Shown: positions 11,231 through 23,774 of the stretch, in pieces
Numbering within the stretch: the first letter of the stretch is position 1
Layout of the letters: each line of letters begins with the position of its first letter
Assembly: GCF_037975245.1 (NCBI RefSeq)
Contig: NC_092567.1
Location: 11,878,376-11,942,375 of the forward strand
Direction: 5' to 3'
Source: Apostichopus japonicus
Lineage: Eukaryota > Echinodermata > Holothuroidea > Aspidochirotida > Stichopodidae
DNA: 64,000 nucleotides
Notes under the pieces: model-generated
Databases searched by the model: none
The model's input: the letters and a program-made list of their open reading frames with translations, nothing else
Told to the model about the DNA's origin: nothing
Translations under genes and position numbers: made by a program

Positions 11231-12461
11231 GCATCTCCCACAGTGCAGCCTATGATATTTCATGTGTGTTACGCCTCATTATATAGGAGAGGCTGTTGGC
11301 AATTGGAAATTAGCTAAAGGGCATCCTTAGATAAGAATCAAGAAGTTTCGACCAAATCTCCATTGACTTAAGTGTGTCGGTAACTTACTGTACGTTGCTG
11401 CATACATGCCTGTGCAAAAAGGTGTGTAATGAAACGTTGTACTGTTTGTACATGTGTTGGAATGGCCGATATCAATTTGAATAATCTATATGTTACCTTT
11501 GCTACTGTACCATTGTTAACTTTTCCGGCGTATTTTTGCAATTGTCAAGATTCAGTGCCAAATAAAAACTTTAGGTTTGGATGTAGTAACGTTGGGAAAA
11601 TGACCAGGCGCTGTATACGAAAATTAACTATAGCCTGGTACGATGTTTTAGAGGCAAATCAGACGCAAAATCTTGGGGACCGGGGAGGGGGCTTAACATT
11701 TGACTGACGCATGTTTAATGTAGGCTTGTAGGTGTACCACATAGAGTGGAAGAAGCCAGTTGTCATTGGTAGCAATCAATCTCTATGTTGAATACAAGAA
11801 AAGTTTTCATCTCGGTCTTCAGGTGCCAATGTGAATATTGTGTTGTTATATGATCTCAATGCTTTTTGCTTATATTGAGGTATGCTGTTCATCATGGTTA
11901 TACCCTACAGCTTAGTGTAGTGTGTCACATTCATATAAGATTATTGATGTAGCATCATTGAAACCACACTGCAGGTTTGCTGTCTGGTTATTAATAAAAC
12001 ATTGAACCATCCATATGCAACAACAACACAATTAGTATACATTTTGAAAGTTAACAGAATAATGTAATTATTTAGATTCCCTATTTTTCTCATATTTTTA
12101 AGAAAGAAAAACAGATTCACGGAAACGATGGGCAGGAGCTGTTCTGACACGACCCCTTCACGCTTCGTAGACTGTCTGAAGTAAATCACGTGACAATGGA
12201 GCTGACTCCTGATCTTCAAGGTAGATGCCTTAATCTTTGACTTTGTCATTTGTGCAGCTTTACTTCCTTTTGGTAAAACATGTAGCCCCCTCCCCCCCGC
12301 TCTGTCGTCTTAATGACAAATAGAACAGTAACAAAACTGTATTATCAGTAACGAATAAACAATTAAGATTTACGTGTTCCCATGTGTGTCACTAATTTAT
12401 TGTTCGTCAAATTTAGTCATACATGGAACATTTACACATTTTGTTTCTGTTTTTTGTTTAG
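11231..12461. other. No exon recognised upstream of the NACHT exon
   Basis: NLR genes usually have one or more upstream exons for an N-terminal effector domain (death, DED or similar). I translated the visible ORFs here (for example 11429-11707 and the minus-strand 11941-12249) and recognise no such domain. The end is a pyrimidine-rich tract ending in AG at 12460-12461, the acceptor for the next exon. A C-run lies at about 12290. Confidence 0.45.
12444..12461 (+). other. 3' splice site of NACHT exon
   Basis: A pyrimidine-rich tract ends in AG at 12460-12461, directly before the region where NACHT-family similarity begins. It places the exon start inside a codon (phase 1). Confidence 0.75.
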
Positions 12462-13957
12462 AAAAGAAAATATTTGTGATAGAATGTCTCAAAAGGACAT
12501 ACAAAGACCAATATGATGCGATTCAACCCCTACCATATATAAAAGATAGACTTTATTGTGTGGACAAGGTCTTTGTAGAAGGGGGCTTTGAAGTTTATCT
12601 GGCACCAGAGCTAATGCGAGGCACCGGAGGATCATGGGAGCGTTTGGAATCTTACAAAAGTATTTATACTGACTTTCGATTTAAATCCAAGAGACGCATT
12701 ATACAAGGAGAGCCCGGGTATGGTAAGTCGACGTTAACCCTTCAGCTGGCCTACGATTGGTGCAATGACGTATCGGATTCCCCGATGAACAATGTAGAAA
12801 TACTAATTCTTCTTCGGTTAAGACAACTTGGAAGTGTAAAGTCTCTCTACAGGGCGATTAAGTCATTTCTTCTCTTCCACGAACCCCGTGTTAGCAAACA
12901 TGAGATTGAAAAGATAATTCACAGTTGCTCTTCCGTCCACATTATTTTTGATGGATATGACGAGTATCCTGGTAGGGACAGCAATGATAATGACGATGTA
13001 CACAGGATCATAAAGATGGAACTGTTTGCAGACTTTGATGTCAGCTTAACGACAAGATATCTTCCAGGATGTCTTAGAAAAGAAACTAAGAGGGCCAAAC
13101 TAACAGGATTCGATGACAAAGCTAGGAATGAGTACATTCGCAAGGCTGTAGTAAGTAACAACGATGAGGCAGTGGCAGAAATAAAACAACGGCTCTATGA
13201 AAACTCCATCCTTGCTGATCTGTGCCAGGTGCCTCTCATATTCGTGATGTTTGCCCACATGGCTCATGATCAAAGAGACCTCATGAAGTTCAAGTCTGTC
13301 ACACAGTTCTTCAAACACATGATTAGATGTTTTTACGACCATCTGAAACAGAAATTTAAAGACAATAGAAGCAACAAGTTATATCTTCATGAAATGGAAC
13401 ATCATGAGCTAGACAAAATAGCTTTCGAAGGATTAAACAAGAAAAACCAACAATTGTCATGGATTAAGACTGAATTTCGTGAAAGAGTTGGGCCAGAATT
13501 ATATGACCAGTATATTTTAATTGGCATTTTGGTCGAAGAAGATGTAGTGAGCGATGATTGTATCGGAAACAATGTGTTGTTTACAACGATGGTCCGTTTT
13601 TATCATAAACTATTCTGTGAATGGTATGCAGCCCACCACCTTGTCACTCTTCTAAAGAACGCACACAATCTCTCCGATATTCTCAGGTTCTTAGATCCAT
13701 TTGATCTTCAGTACCTGTTTAGATTCGCCTGTGGTCTGGATCCCAATGCTGGAAAGAAACTCATCAACCATTTGAAGGGATTACCAGGCGGGGATAAGTT
13801 TGCCATCCTCTGTATCCTGGAACAAACTGGTGACGTCAACGACATTATGGATTCGGTGAAAGAGCTCTGCTCGCGTGAAGTTGGGATAAAAGGACGCCAC
13901 AGCGCTCTTCTTCAAAGATCGACTACACAGTTGCTGGAGATTGCATCTAAACATAAT
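12462..13957 (+). CDS. NACHT-domain (NLR-like) ATPase, single large internal exon
   Basis: This exon encodes a STAND-class ATPase that probably acts as an intracellular sensor or immune receptor in the cytoplasm. The open frame runs from 12374, but the first 29 codons probably lie in the intron: a TTTCTGTTTTTTGTTTAG acceptor ends at 12461 and a perfect GTAAGT donor begins at 13958. The exon is 1496 bp, with a phase-1 acceptor and a phase-0 donor. Numbering residues from the ATG at 12374, the Walker A motif GEPGYGKST is at 112-120, Walker B VHIIFDGYDE (extended NACHT DG.DE type) at 188-197, sensor I SLTTRYLPG at 224-232, LCQVPLI at 283-289 and the winged-helix motif FYHKLFCEWYAAHHL at 409-423. 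There are no stops or frameshifts and all key residues are present. No leucine-rich repeats are visible in this exon; they may be in later exons that I could not find. Effector-domain exons were not found either. The NACHT call is firm; ligand and output are unknown. Confidence 0.93.
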
Positions 13958-13963
13958 GTAAGT
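13958..13963 (+). other. 5' splice site of NACHT exon
   Basis: GTAAGT matches the consensus donor exactly and lies just before the in-frame stop TAG at 13964. This implies that the protein continues in a downstream exon. Confidence 0.8.
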
Positions 13964-14495
13964 TAGCTAATAAATAAACAGCCTTTAACATGTTTCACCT
14001 ACACCTAATTTAGGAACTGTTTACTTTTTTAATGTTTTTTTTTTCCATGGACTGTCATTGAAAACTATATTATTCAAGCCACTTTAAATCATAAACATTT
14101 AGGTTTAAAGAAGAAGGATGCTTTTCCTAGCTAATGAATATACAGTGGTGTATTCAGGATAATTGCAAAGGATGTCATATATTTAATTCAATCAGCATAA
14201 TCTCTGCATGTGCTAAATTGCGCTAGAACTCTAATCGAACTGATATAGTATTGAGAATATTGAACATATACAGTACTTTGACAACATAAACATATGCAGT
14301 GTTAATGTTTGGAATTTCAGATTCTTCCGTTAAAAATGAATCGCTAGTCTTCCAAGACTTTAAATAAATGTTAAATGCTTCGAATTATTGAATTGAACCT
14401 GGAACAACAAGCCATATATGTTGGAGTGCATTGTCATCGAACCATACTAATGTAGTAACAAGTTAACAACCCTTACAGGGCTGTAGTGTATGGTC
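13964..14495. other. Intron-like sequence, no exon recognised
   Basis: AT-rich sequence with no domain. The last ~60 bp (about 14440-14503) resemble 27735-27775 and form the left flank of the next hAT element. Confidence 0.45.
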
Positions 14496-14517
14496 ATGGA
14501 ACCCACATTGGGCGCAC

Positions 14518-15820
14518 ATCCCGGGGGCGATTTTTTTTCCCAAACAGGTTTGCAATTACGGAGTTTTCCACCAATCAGATTGCTTGTGACGTCAGCATCA
14601 ATAATGTGTATCGCTTTGAAGTTCGAAGACATGCACTGAGTTACACACTGACACTTAATTAAGTCTAGTTACGGTCCATCAAACGCCCTAACTTTACTTT
14701 TAATGCTTTAATCACATGTTGACCTTACTTATGATACATACGCTACATTCTATTGGGTTCGTTTTTACGTTATTAAAGATTTGTGAGCCGTTCTACTGCA
14801 ATCGGAAATCGTTTCGTGGAATGGGTAGGCCTACACTAAAATCAACTTCACGGTGTTGAATGAATATATGCAAACAGTATTACTAGCAACGATACAGCAG
14901 GCCACCTAAACTTTTTGCAGTCAAACAGAATTACATTTTTCATGAGTTTGAATCCAGTTCAGCTATTTGCTGACCAAATTGTGGTATTTTTTAAGCTTTT
15001 AACCCCCCCCCCCCCCCCCCCAGTTTTGCACGTTTTTGGGGCATTTGGAAATCTTACATCCTAAAAATAACCAATATTACCTCAATATGATAACACTACT
15101 CTCTGGGACCTGACTTGTCTGCGCTTAGAGGCTCAGAGCATAGCAAACAGCATCTAAAGTCAATGGATGTATATACTAAGACCTGGACTACAGTTAGCTA
15201 ATCGACGAATGTGTCAATTTAGGGGTATGAAAGAACTTGACACGGCCGACATTTTGTGGTCAAATTCTGCACAATTGTACCGTGCATAAGCACAGAACCA
15301 TAAATATTTTGAGATCATAACATTTCTGAGGAACTACACATATGAAAAACACATAGAGTTGAGTGATTTGGATTTTTCCTTGATATACATCTTTGATCAA
15401 ATCATTAATTGCGTCAATTATGAGCCCACCATGCTACAGTATGATATTTTTCCGTCACTGCACTGTGTACACAGTTATAATACATATAGGCCACCAGCGC
15501 ATGTGTGATGTACCCTGTACGAACATTTCACTGTGCGTAGTTATTGATTAATGTCTTCACAGAAAACTTCGATCAAAGTAGATGATCATACCATACTAGT
15601 GTGCTCAATATGTCTAAACCAATTCCAAACACATCTACAACGAAAAGCTTTGGGTAATTTTGAACGGGTATATTTTCGTTGCAACGAATGAATGCAGACA
15701 CTTTGGTTACCTGGAAGTAAAGGTTTCTATCATGATGACGTAACTTTTGCGACCAATCATGAGCGCCTATTTACACGCAATTGCAAACCGGTTTGGGAAA
15801 ACAAAAAATCGCATCCCAGG
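14518..15820. repeat. Inverted repeat with about 85-bp arms inside insertion 2
   Basis: Left arm 14518-14605 and right arm 15737-15820 are reverse complements. They share a GCGATTTTTT run, CCCAAACNGGTTTGCAATT and a TGACGT(C/A) site near the inner edge. The spacer of about 1.1 kb has no coding signal. The arms contain their own CAAACCGGTTTG-like dyad. Confidence 0.7.
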
Positions 15821-15899
15821 GGGGTGGGGGGATATATCCCCCACTTTTTGGTCAAGGGGGGATGGTCTACACAATCATCCCCCCCCCAATTAAAATAAA

Positions 15900-16780
15900 T
15901 TAAAGTTAAGTTAAAATTAGGTTAGGTCAAAATACTGAGGTTGCAACCTCAGTATTTTTGCAAGCTGTTCTCACTCCAGGGTTCCATACACTGCAAAAAA
16001 ACAACAACAAAATATAATGAATATAGGCCTATGATATAACGAGTCAGGGCGTCAGAACATGTTGAGGATGAAGGGATATGCCTAGCCTGCTTGAAGAGCT
16101 GCATCGTGTTGACGTCTTAATGCCTCTTTAAACACTTACATATATTTGCTAGCGTTCAAAATGTGAACGCCAGCGTTCACAATTTGAGCACTGTAGCGTA
16201 AAGCATTTGAACAGTAGGCGTTCAGGATTTGAACACTATACACATCAGGCGCTCAAAAATTAGGTGTTTCTAAAAAAGACATTAGATGTCAAAAAGTATT
16301 CCACTTAACCACTTAACTTGTTCTTTATTGTAATGAGGCTTTGACGCCCAGGTGCGTTCTATATCTGACGATTAGGCCTATCAGTTACATAAATTTTGCT
16401 GTTTTTAGTGTATATATAAGAATGCAAGCCGACGATCACTGATAGCCATTAGCCACCAGGAAGGGATTGTTACAGAGAACCGTCTTTATTGACCACAACA
16501 CCGACTATGGACGGTGAGGCACTTGAGTAATGAACATGTATGGACTATGGATGGGGTGATGGACAAAGGTAATAGAGATACAGAAGGTGAATACGGGACC
16601 ATGGCAGACAGAATAAATGAAAGAGGATGCACAGTTCATTATGATTATTGTACCATCTCAACTCATCTGACATGTATTACTTTTTTCATAGATTGAATAT
16701 TTTCTCAGTAATTGAGGAATTGCATTCATGGAATTTATATTTCAAAGCTGAACTCATGCAGCCTAAAACACTCCGGGGGC
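15900..16780. other. Non-coding interior with short GCGTTCA echoes
   Basis: GCGTTCAAAATGTGAACGCC and related GCGTTCACAATTTGAGC and GCGTTCAGGATTTGAACAC phrases recur between 16150 and 16260 as short dyads. No domain is visible; the ORF at 16514-16696 is unrecognised. Confidence 0.45.
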
Positions 16781-16870
16781 CGTTTCCGGCCATCTGGGGA
16801 GTTTGTAAAGCCTAAAATTTTCATGTACGCTTCGCGCCAACTGATGGTGGCGCTCCGCTTAGATAGTCTA
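16775..16870 (-). repeat. GCGCCA/TGGCGC module, copy 2
   Basis: This is a reverse-orientation copy of the shared module: GGCCGTTTCCGGCCATCTGG, then a TACGCTTCGCGCCAACTGAT stretch and GGTGGCGCTCCGCTTAGATA. It sits just inside the right end of insertion 2. Confidence 0.75.
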
Positions 16871-16927
16871 CTAATATCATCGCCCCCCCCTCACTCTTCG
16901 GAACATATATGCGCCACTGATGGAACC

Positions 16928-17860
16928 ATACTAATGTAGTGTCTGTGTTGCCTCAAGCCATGCAAGTAGCTATCACCGATAGAGTTGCCTTGTGCAGGGA
17001 GATGTTACTGACAGCGAGAGGTTTATGCTATTCACACACTGTTACAAAAGCATATTCATGCCGTAGAATACCGGCAGTCAGGACGTATGCGCTAAGGCGC
17101 AATTTAACAGAAGTTCGTGAAAAACGGTGCACCCTTCTTAAACGAATACATTAGAACCGTGAATCAAAAAGTAAGAGTTAATTCTGTAAAGGAATACTTC
17201 TCTCCTGTTAACGATTCCTACTGTTATCAAAGTTTGTCGATTCTTTTACTTCTATTGCAATTAATTTTTCAGTGGCCAACCCATTTAGTGTAAATTAAAA
17301 CCGACACGCTTCAATGTGTGTACTTTTTAAAGAAAAGACACCAAGAAAAGAACCTGGGCACGAAAACCAAACTACCGAACGACTGATCCGCTCTCAACCA
17401 TAGTCACCTTGCATAGAGACTGTGACTGTGCGATCTCCGTCGGGTGTGTATCATCATTCCCCTCGAAAGGGAACACCTAATTATTATACGTTTAATTTTA
17501 GTTTTAGTAAATTCTTCAGAGCTAAGTTAACTACATATACCGACTTTGTGTATTTGGGAAAAAAAGTAAACACTGTGACGTTAATTTTAGCCCAACCAAC
17601 AACAGTTTTTAACCAGTAAACACATGCTTTGATATCAAATGAAGTAACTCTGCCAACTTTTAAATTAATTAGAAACATGATGCGCATAATTCATCACAGA
17701 AATAACCAAACGAGAATATAACCCGCATAATTTGGGTAGCACTTTTTTATTAATATGCAAATTGAACAGTGTCCGATGTTTGTTTGTTGATGCAGAACGG
17801 TGATAACTTGTAATTGTGCATTCATGCAAAGGTGTTGGGCCGAAGCCAAAATTACCGTAA
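16928..17860. repeat. Head of segmental duplication copy A
   Basis: AATGTAGTGTCTGTGTTGCC at about 16933 aligns with 27780-27800, followed by a CATGCAAG/CTTGCAAG echo, marking the head of the duplication. After about 17000 the two copies diverge: copy A carries some 3.4 kb not present in copy B. No gene was recognised here. Confidence 0.55.
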
Positions 17861-20140
17861 TTGTGGTGGGACGGAATTTGATAGACCTTTTGAATAATAC
17901 TACTTTATATGTAGCATATACAGTATGAAGGAATCAGGATATCCACACAAACAGGTCAGTTACAGACTGCAACCAGACACAAAAAAAAAAACAGGCACAA
18001 ATTTGAAGATGTTGCCATGGTAACACAAATATATTGACGTGGTGGGACGGAATGATAAATCTCATGAAATCGTGTACATGTAACCTTGATGTTATTATTA
18101 TCAAAAGTAGTACAATATAAAAGTAATTACTAACACTGAAATGGAGGTGAACTACCATTAGGGAAGCAATGGCAGAAATTATACTTCATGCATAAGAATT
18201 GTGTTAATTTTACCGAAAGTGTGTCAATGTGGTGGGACGGAATGTGGTTGGACGGAATTTTTTTCCAATGTAAAGGCTGTTGACTAGGTACGAAAACAAT
18301 AAACAATTATGTTTTCTCTCACAAGAAGTTCATAAGCAACAATGAAATTTATGCTGTCCAGAGTGAAATATTAAATATGTTCGATGAGATCTTGGACTTA
18401 TTAAGTCGGAAAGTTATTTCGAACATTTGTAATGGATGCTTTGTACGCTGCTCGAGTATTTGCTTTCTGGTTGGCCCTTTGCCTTTTCTTCCTACTCCAC
18501 TCCCATTCTCGAAATACCTCAGCAGTCAGCACCCCATTCTCTCCTTCTTTTTCTTGTAACATATATGTATCTGCTAGCAGACACATTTTAAGATTTTCCA
18601 TATTGATCTGCTTTGCAAAGAGAGATAAAAAGACATTCTTACCAGAGGGATGCATGAAAAGGGAACTGGGGGTGAGTGGTATAGCCACACACATTTCTAG
18701 CTTAATTATTAAGAAGTTTGGGGACCAGGAAGCAATAGTGGTATTCCCCCATATGCCTACATGTGAATAGAAAGAAAGAATAAGTTGGCTTCACTATCCT
18801 GTGAATTGTGTATTACAAATGCAATATGACATGGGAGTTGGCCTCATAATGTGCAGTTATGAACAGGCTGAATAATTGCTAGGCATAGACAGTATACACT
18901 TCCTGCACAATATATTTCAACTAGCCTACATTGTGTTTTGGTTCAATGTTTTTGCATCGTAGGCTACAAGTTTCAAAATCCAACTTAGTATTGTAGATTG
19001 CAGCAGCTTAGGCAGCATACCATATCCTGTTAGGCAACAGCTTAGGCTAAAACATTAATTTGCTAGGCTAGACAAACTCCAGCAAAATATGTAATATTTC
19101 ATCTAACAGGTTTGCTTCCTAACATTAGTACTGCAGGCTACACATTTCTGCCTCTTAATATATTATAAGTTTTGTTTTAAACCTTTCCAATATAACATAG
19201 TCTGTTAGGCAACAGCTTAGGCTAAATCATAATCATCACTATCAAATTGTCTGAATTGCCTATAACCATGAATTGGAGGTAAATTAATATATTACTATTG
19301 AGAAGCAATGAATTCTTACCTTTATTCTTGCAATCTAGCTTCTTGCAATTCTATCTTGTATGCTTCAGTATGTGAGTACCATAACAACTTGACTTTAAAG
19401 TCAATTTTTTGTGCACGTGGATCATTGTTCATCAACAGATGATATCAATTCAAAAGCACATGTTCTACAATGGATAGTTTAGGAAAGCCAAAACGGCCAA
19501 GAAAGAAACCTAGGTTGAACAACTAGGACTACAGTATTTTAATAGTGATGGGATTTATTTATGCATGATAAAAAAAAAACATTCTCAATTTACCCAAAAA
19601 TGTGTTGTTTTGACACATGAGGTTCAAAACTGATGTGATGTGTACAGTATGTATAGAATATCCAGATACGTACAATTTTGAAGTACCATCAATTAACCAC
19701 ATTGTTATAAGGTTGGGTGTTCAAGGAGTCTGAATAAGTTTGTAATCTTATGTGACAGAGGTAAATTTTGGACTAGACATGCTGTTTGAAGATGCCTTCC
19801 AAAAAAAATGTTGGAATATCCCCCTGTCTATCCAGGATAAAATATTTATTTTTTCTCCACTCAGAGGTGTCAGTGACATACATAGTTGATAGTTTGGAGT
19901 GTTTAAAAAAAATTATCATTTTTTCCTCCTTGGAAATTAAAAAAATATGTTCAAAAATGTGGTTGGACGGAATTGAACACTTTCGTTTTATTTTTTTCTT
20001 CATTCAAGAACTAATATTAATACATTTTATAGTGCATAAAGTATCCTCATTTAAGGCCATTTATACTGTCAAAAACAAAACATTCAACTTTGTTCCCATA
20101 TGTAATTACCTCATTTTTTCTGAAATTCCGTCCCACCACA
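17861..20140. repeat. Cluster of TGTGGTGGGACGGAAT motifs
   Basis: Exact GGACGGAA or its complement occurs at 17869, 18045, 18235, 18250, 19965 and 20126. Most are embedded in TGTGGT(G/T)GGACGGAAT. The surrounding DNA is AT-rich, and the ORFs in it (18401-18694, 18432-18770, 19773-20202) have no recognisable domain. Confidence 0.55.
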
Positions 20141-20504
20141 TCAGGAGTGTGCTACCTGCATTTTGGAATGACCGCATTCCATTGTTATGCGAGTTATCGT
20201 AATTTTTCTTTTATGATTACAGAACTTTGGTTAGTTGTTCTCATAACCGTGGGTGAAATGAGCCTAAGTGGCAATGTTCAAATTCCAGGTATAGTGATGA
20301 CCATTAATGGCTTTGGCCCTGTTATAATACCCACTATTAAAGACAAATTATTATTGGCGTCATGCAGTTTATAATGCATTCACCTGTTATTCTATATACA
20401 ACCAATGGTGAATGTTAATTTACAATATAAAGGCACTGTTGTATGTCCATAACGTCCTATTTTCAAAATGTTACTATTAATTTACAGGGTCTGTTTTGTC
20501 TTCG

Positions 20505-21100
20505 AGAGAGCTCCCTGCTATAATTAGGCAGCTTTTACAGAGAGAGAGCTCCCTGGTGTTGTTAGGGAGCGGTCACAAACATAGCTCCCTAATATTAATA
20601 GGAGCTGTCACAAAGACGGTTGCCTGGTAAAATTAGGGAGCTGTCTCAGAGAGGTCCTTGGTATAATTAGGCAGCTGTTACAGAAAGAGTTCCCTGGTAT
20701 TATTTGAGAGCTGTCACAAACAGAGCTCCCAGCTAGAATTAATATGAGCTGTCAAAAAGACAGTTCCCTGGTATAAATAGGGAGCTGTCACAGAGAGGTC
20801 CAGGGTATAATTAGGCAGCTGGTGCATAGAGTAATCCCTGGTATTTTTAGGGAGCTGTAACAAACGAGCTCCCAAGAATTAATATGAGCTGTCTAAAAGT
20901 GGGCTCCCTGGTATAATAAAGGAGCTGTTACAGAGATTACTCCCTGGTATTATCAGGGAGCTGTCACAAACAGAGCTCCCTGATATTAATATTAGCTGTC
21001 ACAAAAAAAAGGATTCCCCTGTATAATTAGGGAGCTGTCACAAAGGGTGCACCCTGGTATAATTAGGGAACTGTCACGGAGAGAGGTCCTTGGTGTAACA
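20505..21100. repeat. Minisatellite of about 40-bp hairpin units, copy A (about 15 units)
   Basis: Units of 36-42 bp repeat GCTCCCTGGTATAATTAGGG followed by AGCTGTCACAGAGA. GCTCCCT and AGGGAGC form a 7-bp inverted repeat with a 9-nt loop in each well-preserved unit. Units vary by substitutions, including loop changes and compensating-looking stem changes. It is the counterpart of 27930-28345. Confidence 0.85.
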
Positions 21101-21720
21101 CAAAGCCCGCCGTCATGGAACTATAGAAGACGCGAGTATAGCATTGTACTGGATCAAAGTATTAACAGATAACTATATCAGCTGATCAGGTGCTAAACTG
21201 TTTGTTTGTTAGGTGGTAAACTGTTTGTTTGTTATGTACTGTTTGTTTGTTATGTATGGTAAACTGTTTGTTTGTTATGTAAATATCGAGTGATGGTTTC
21301 TGAAAGGCTAAATAAATACTATGAATTGTGTGATATAAGTGACTTTTAGTGAGCGATGATTGATGTGATGTTTGAGTTTTAAATCAATATTCTCATTTGT
21401 ATCGCCGTAACAAGGGAAATATGAAAATAATGTCACCCCTTTCCCTCTCCCACGAACATAACATATCGTTTTGCATTGACTAAAGTGTACTTTACCACTG
21501 CAGGTACATAAGAAATGCATATATTACACATACATGCTGCATCTGCAGCAGACTAAATCTTGGGATATCACTCATTTTTGCATACTCCTCAATCGTTTCT
21601 CCGCTCTTAATTATAAACCATGTTATGTTTTATTCTACTAATTGCAGATCCTCAAAATGCTTGTCTGGTTTCAACATTCTTGGTGTCATTGTTGTTGACA
21701 ATTGTGACATATTAGGTTAA
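21101..21720. repeat. Flank of minisatellite, segmental duplication copy A
   Basis: GGATCAAAGTATTAACAGAT, AACTGTTTGTTTGTTATGT (repeated 3-4 times at 21195-21280), GCATTGACTAAAGTGTACTT and ACTGCAGGTACATA, and the CTCCGCTCTTAATTA stretch (about 21600) all have counterparts, in the same order, in copy B at 28380-28520 and 41325-42210. This copy is not interrupted by hAT elements and so serves as an empty-site reference. Confidence 0.75.
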
Positions 21721-23766
21721 ATTTGTGTTTTCCTGGATTGTTAGAAATAGCTGACAGAAGGTCCATTATACCATCGTAATCACTCCAGAGTGATTATCTA
21801 TAGGCAGAGTGGTAGCCCGTAGTGGCTTGGTAGTATATTACACAATCATTGTTAGTTTCCACAGCTAGCGGCTCTGTACGTAGGCCTATATGGCACATAT
21901 TACTTGTTTGGGTGATGATGAACCAGGGCCAGGAAATGAATCGACCAAGGATATTTTAATACACCGGAAGGTGTTTCATTTGTTCAATGATAGACTAGTT
22001 CTACATTGTATTTGTTAGATTAATCTGACATTAGGCCTTCGGTGTAAATCACCGTATATTTTGTACAATTTTATTAACTAGGCAAGGATCTTATAGAAAT
22101 TGAAGTAGGGAGAATGACGTCATGCGACATATGCTGAAGCCACCCATCCAGCTGGTGGCACTTTGCTTGTAGGGGCAGACAGTATATACCGGCGCGTAAT
22201 ACCAAAACTATGTCTTTGATATAACTAAAGTGATAAAGTTGACATAATTCACTAAAAATGGTGATATCGTTAAGCCGCATTTGGGTGACAAATATGTGGT
22301 ATTTCATAAATTCATAGGTAAATCTTAGGAAGCGATAGTAGAAGCAATTACATAGGAATATAATGACTTTACTGGTATCGTCTGCTCAGCTGATATATTC
22401 ACTGGACCCTGGATATAGTTAGCCTAGGCCCTAGACCGGCCACGGCTGTCCCTTCGGATGCGATATGACTAGAGCCTAATGACAAAAATGTTTACACCTC
22501 ATTAACATTAAGACTGGATCTCTAACGGTATATCCACATGCAAGAATTGCATACTGTGTGTGGAAAGGGAGTGGGGAGGACGGAGGAATGCTTGTTCACG
22601 GCATTTTTCAGGACAACTATGACACTATTTGAGTGGATCACTAAAATAATACAAGCAAGAACAATTTTTGCCATATGTCTCTCAGATACCGAAATTAACA
22701 CTTTTCAGACATTAAAAGTTGCACAGACACTCTACTTACTCGAGTCATTAGAGGAGATCAAAAAAAGGTGTCAAAGTTGGTTCTTAAATCAGGAGTATAA
22801 TACATACTATTCTGGTCGCCATAACATGTCTCTGTTGTTCAAAATACACCTACTCTTTCAAAAAATGGGTAAAATAAAATTCAGTTACAAAGTCGAATGC
22901 ACAATGCATATGTGAAAGACTTACAAATTATCTGGCTTCTTTCCGAACACTTCAAAGCGCCCTCACTTTTTTCAAGGCTTCACTGCTTAAACAAACGGCG
23001 ATAAACTGTGTCAGCATTCTTCCTCAGTTCAATTTCTATGACGAGGATACAGTAACGTTAACATGGTGTTCAAGTTGACCAATCAGTGTCCAGGACTGGG
23101 TATTCTTTGTGACGTCCGGAACATGCATATATGTTGTTAATGACAACCGTTAATGAGCTTGGTTGTCCGATTAATCTGTGATGGTTTTAGTCATAACTTC
23201 TTCGCTTTTATTGCAGGCGCATACTAGCTAGAATTCTGTTCATAAATATAGCCTACCATTGGTCTACTGTGCGTTAAAGGACCAAGCGCCGAACTGGCTT
23301 ATCCGTGACCGAAATAACTTCAAAAGGGTTGCTGTAACAAAGACCCCTCCTTTGAATATCAATTACAACTAACTAAATTTCACCTTCACCGCGCACTACA
23401 ATGAAACGTATTTGTAAACAGTTTTTCTAGTTATTTGTAGATTTTATCACATATGCAGACTGGCTGTAACATTTACCTTCCTTACACGACATCTTTGTGT
23501 GTGGCTTTTGCTGCTTGGGTGTATCAAGTCTGTAACATATGCCGTTTAGATGACCAGAATGAAACTAATCGGTGCTGTTAGCTCCGGAATTATATTTTGT
23601 TAGCCTATCTGTTTTAGAAAAGGCCAATTTATTAGGGAATTTTTGTTTATCTTGATGGCCATTTAAAGCTGCCCTAAAAAATCATCGGGACGCATCTAGA
23701 ATATGTTCCTCCTTTCACAGTGAGAAAAAAAAGCAGCTTCGTTATCCATCTTTTTTAAACCAGATG
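21721..23766. other. No gene recognised
   Basis: AT-rich sequence. A 125-residue ORF at 22538-22915 (+) has no recognisable domain and no clear splice context, so I do not call it a gene. No strong repeats were noticed. Confidence 0.4.
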
Positions 23767-23774
23767 ATTTAATA

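Larger units (their letters stand above)
14504..16919. mobile_element. hAT-type insertion 2 (2416 bp, possibly composite)
   Basis: Perfect 8-bp duplications ATGGAACC flank it at 14496-14503 and 16920-16927. The left end is CACATTGGGCGCACAT and the right end, reverse complemented, is CAGTGGCGCATATATG, so the termini are only loosely similar. The flanks, joined without the insert, align with 27740-27830, a paralogous empty site. Inside are a long inverted repeat (arms 14518-14605 and 15737-15820), a 20-C run near 15002-15021 and a GCGCCA/TGGCGC module near the right end. No transposase is visible. The poor terminal match suggests one element nested in, or fused to, another. Confidence 0.65.

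Noticed and set aside
11429-11707. Upstream effector-domain exon of the NACHT gene
   Set aside because: The translation has no death-fold pattern and its end is interrupted by a G-rich repeat-like stretch.
18401-18770. Overlapping ORFs on both strands near the GGACGGAA cluster
   Set aside because: Both are low-complexity or unrecognised; no splice context.
22538-22915. A 125-residue plus-strand ORF as a gene
   Set aside because: No domain, splice site or neighbour supports it; its length is within chance for this much sequence.
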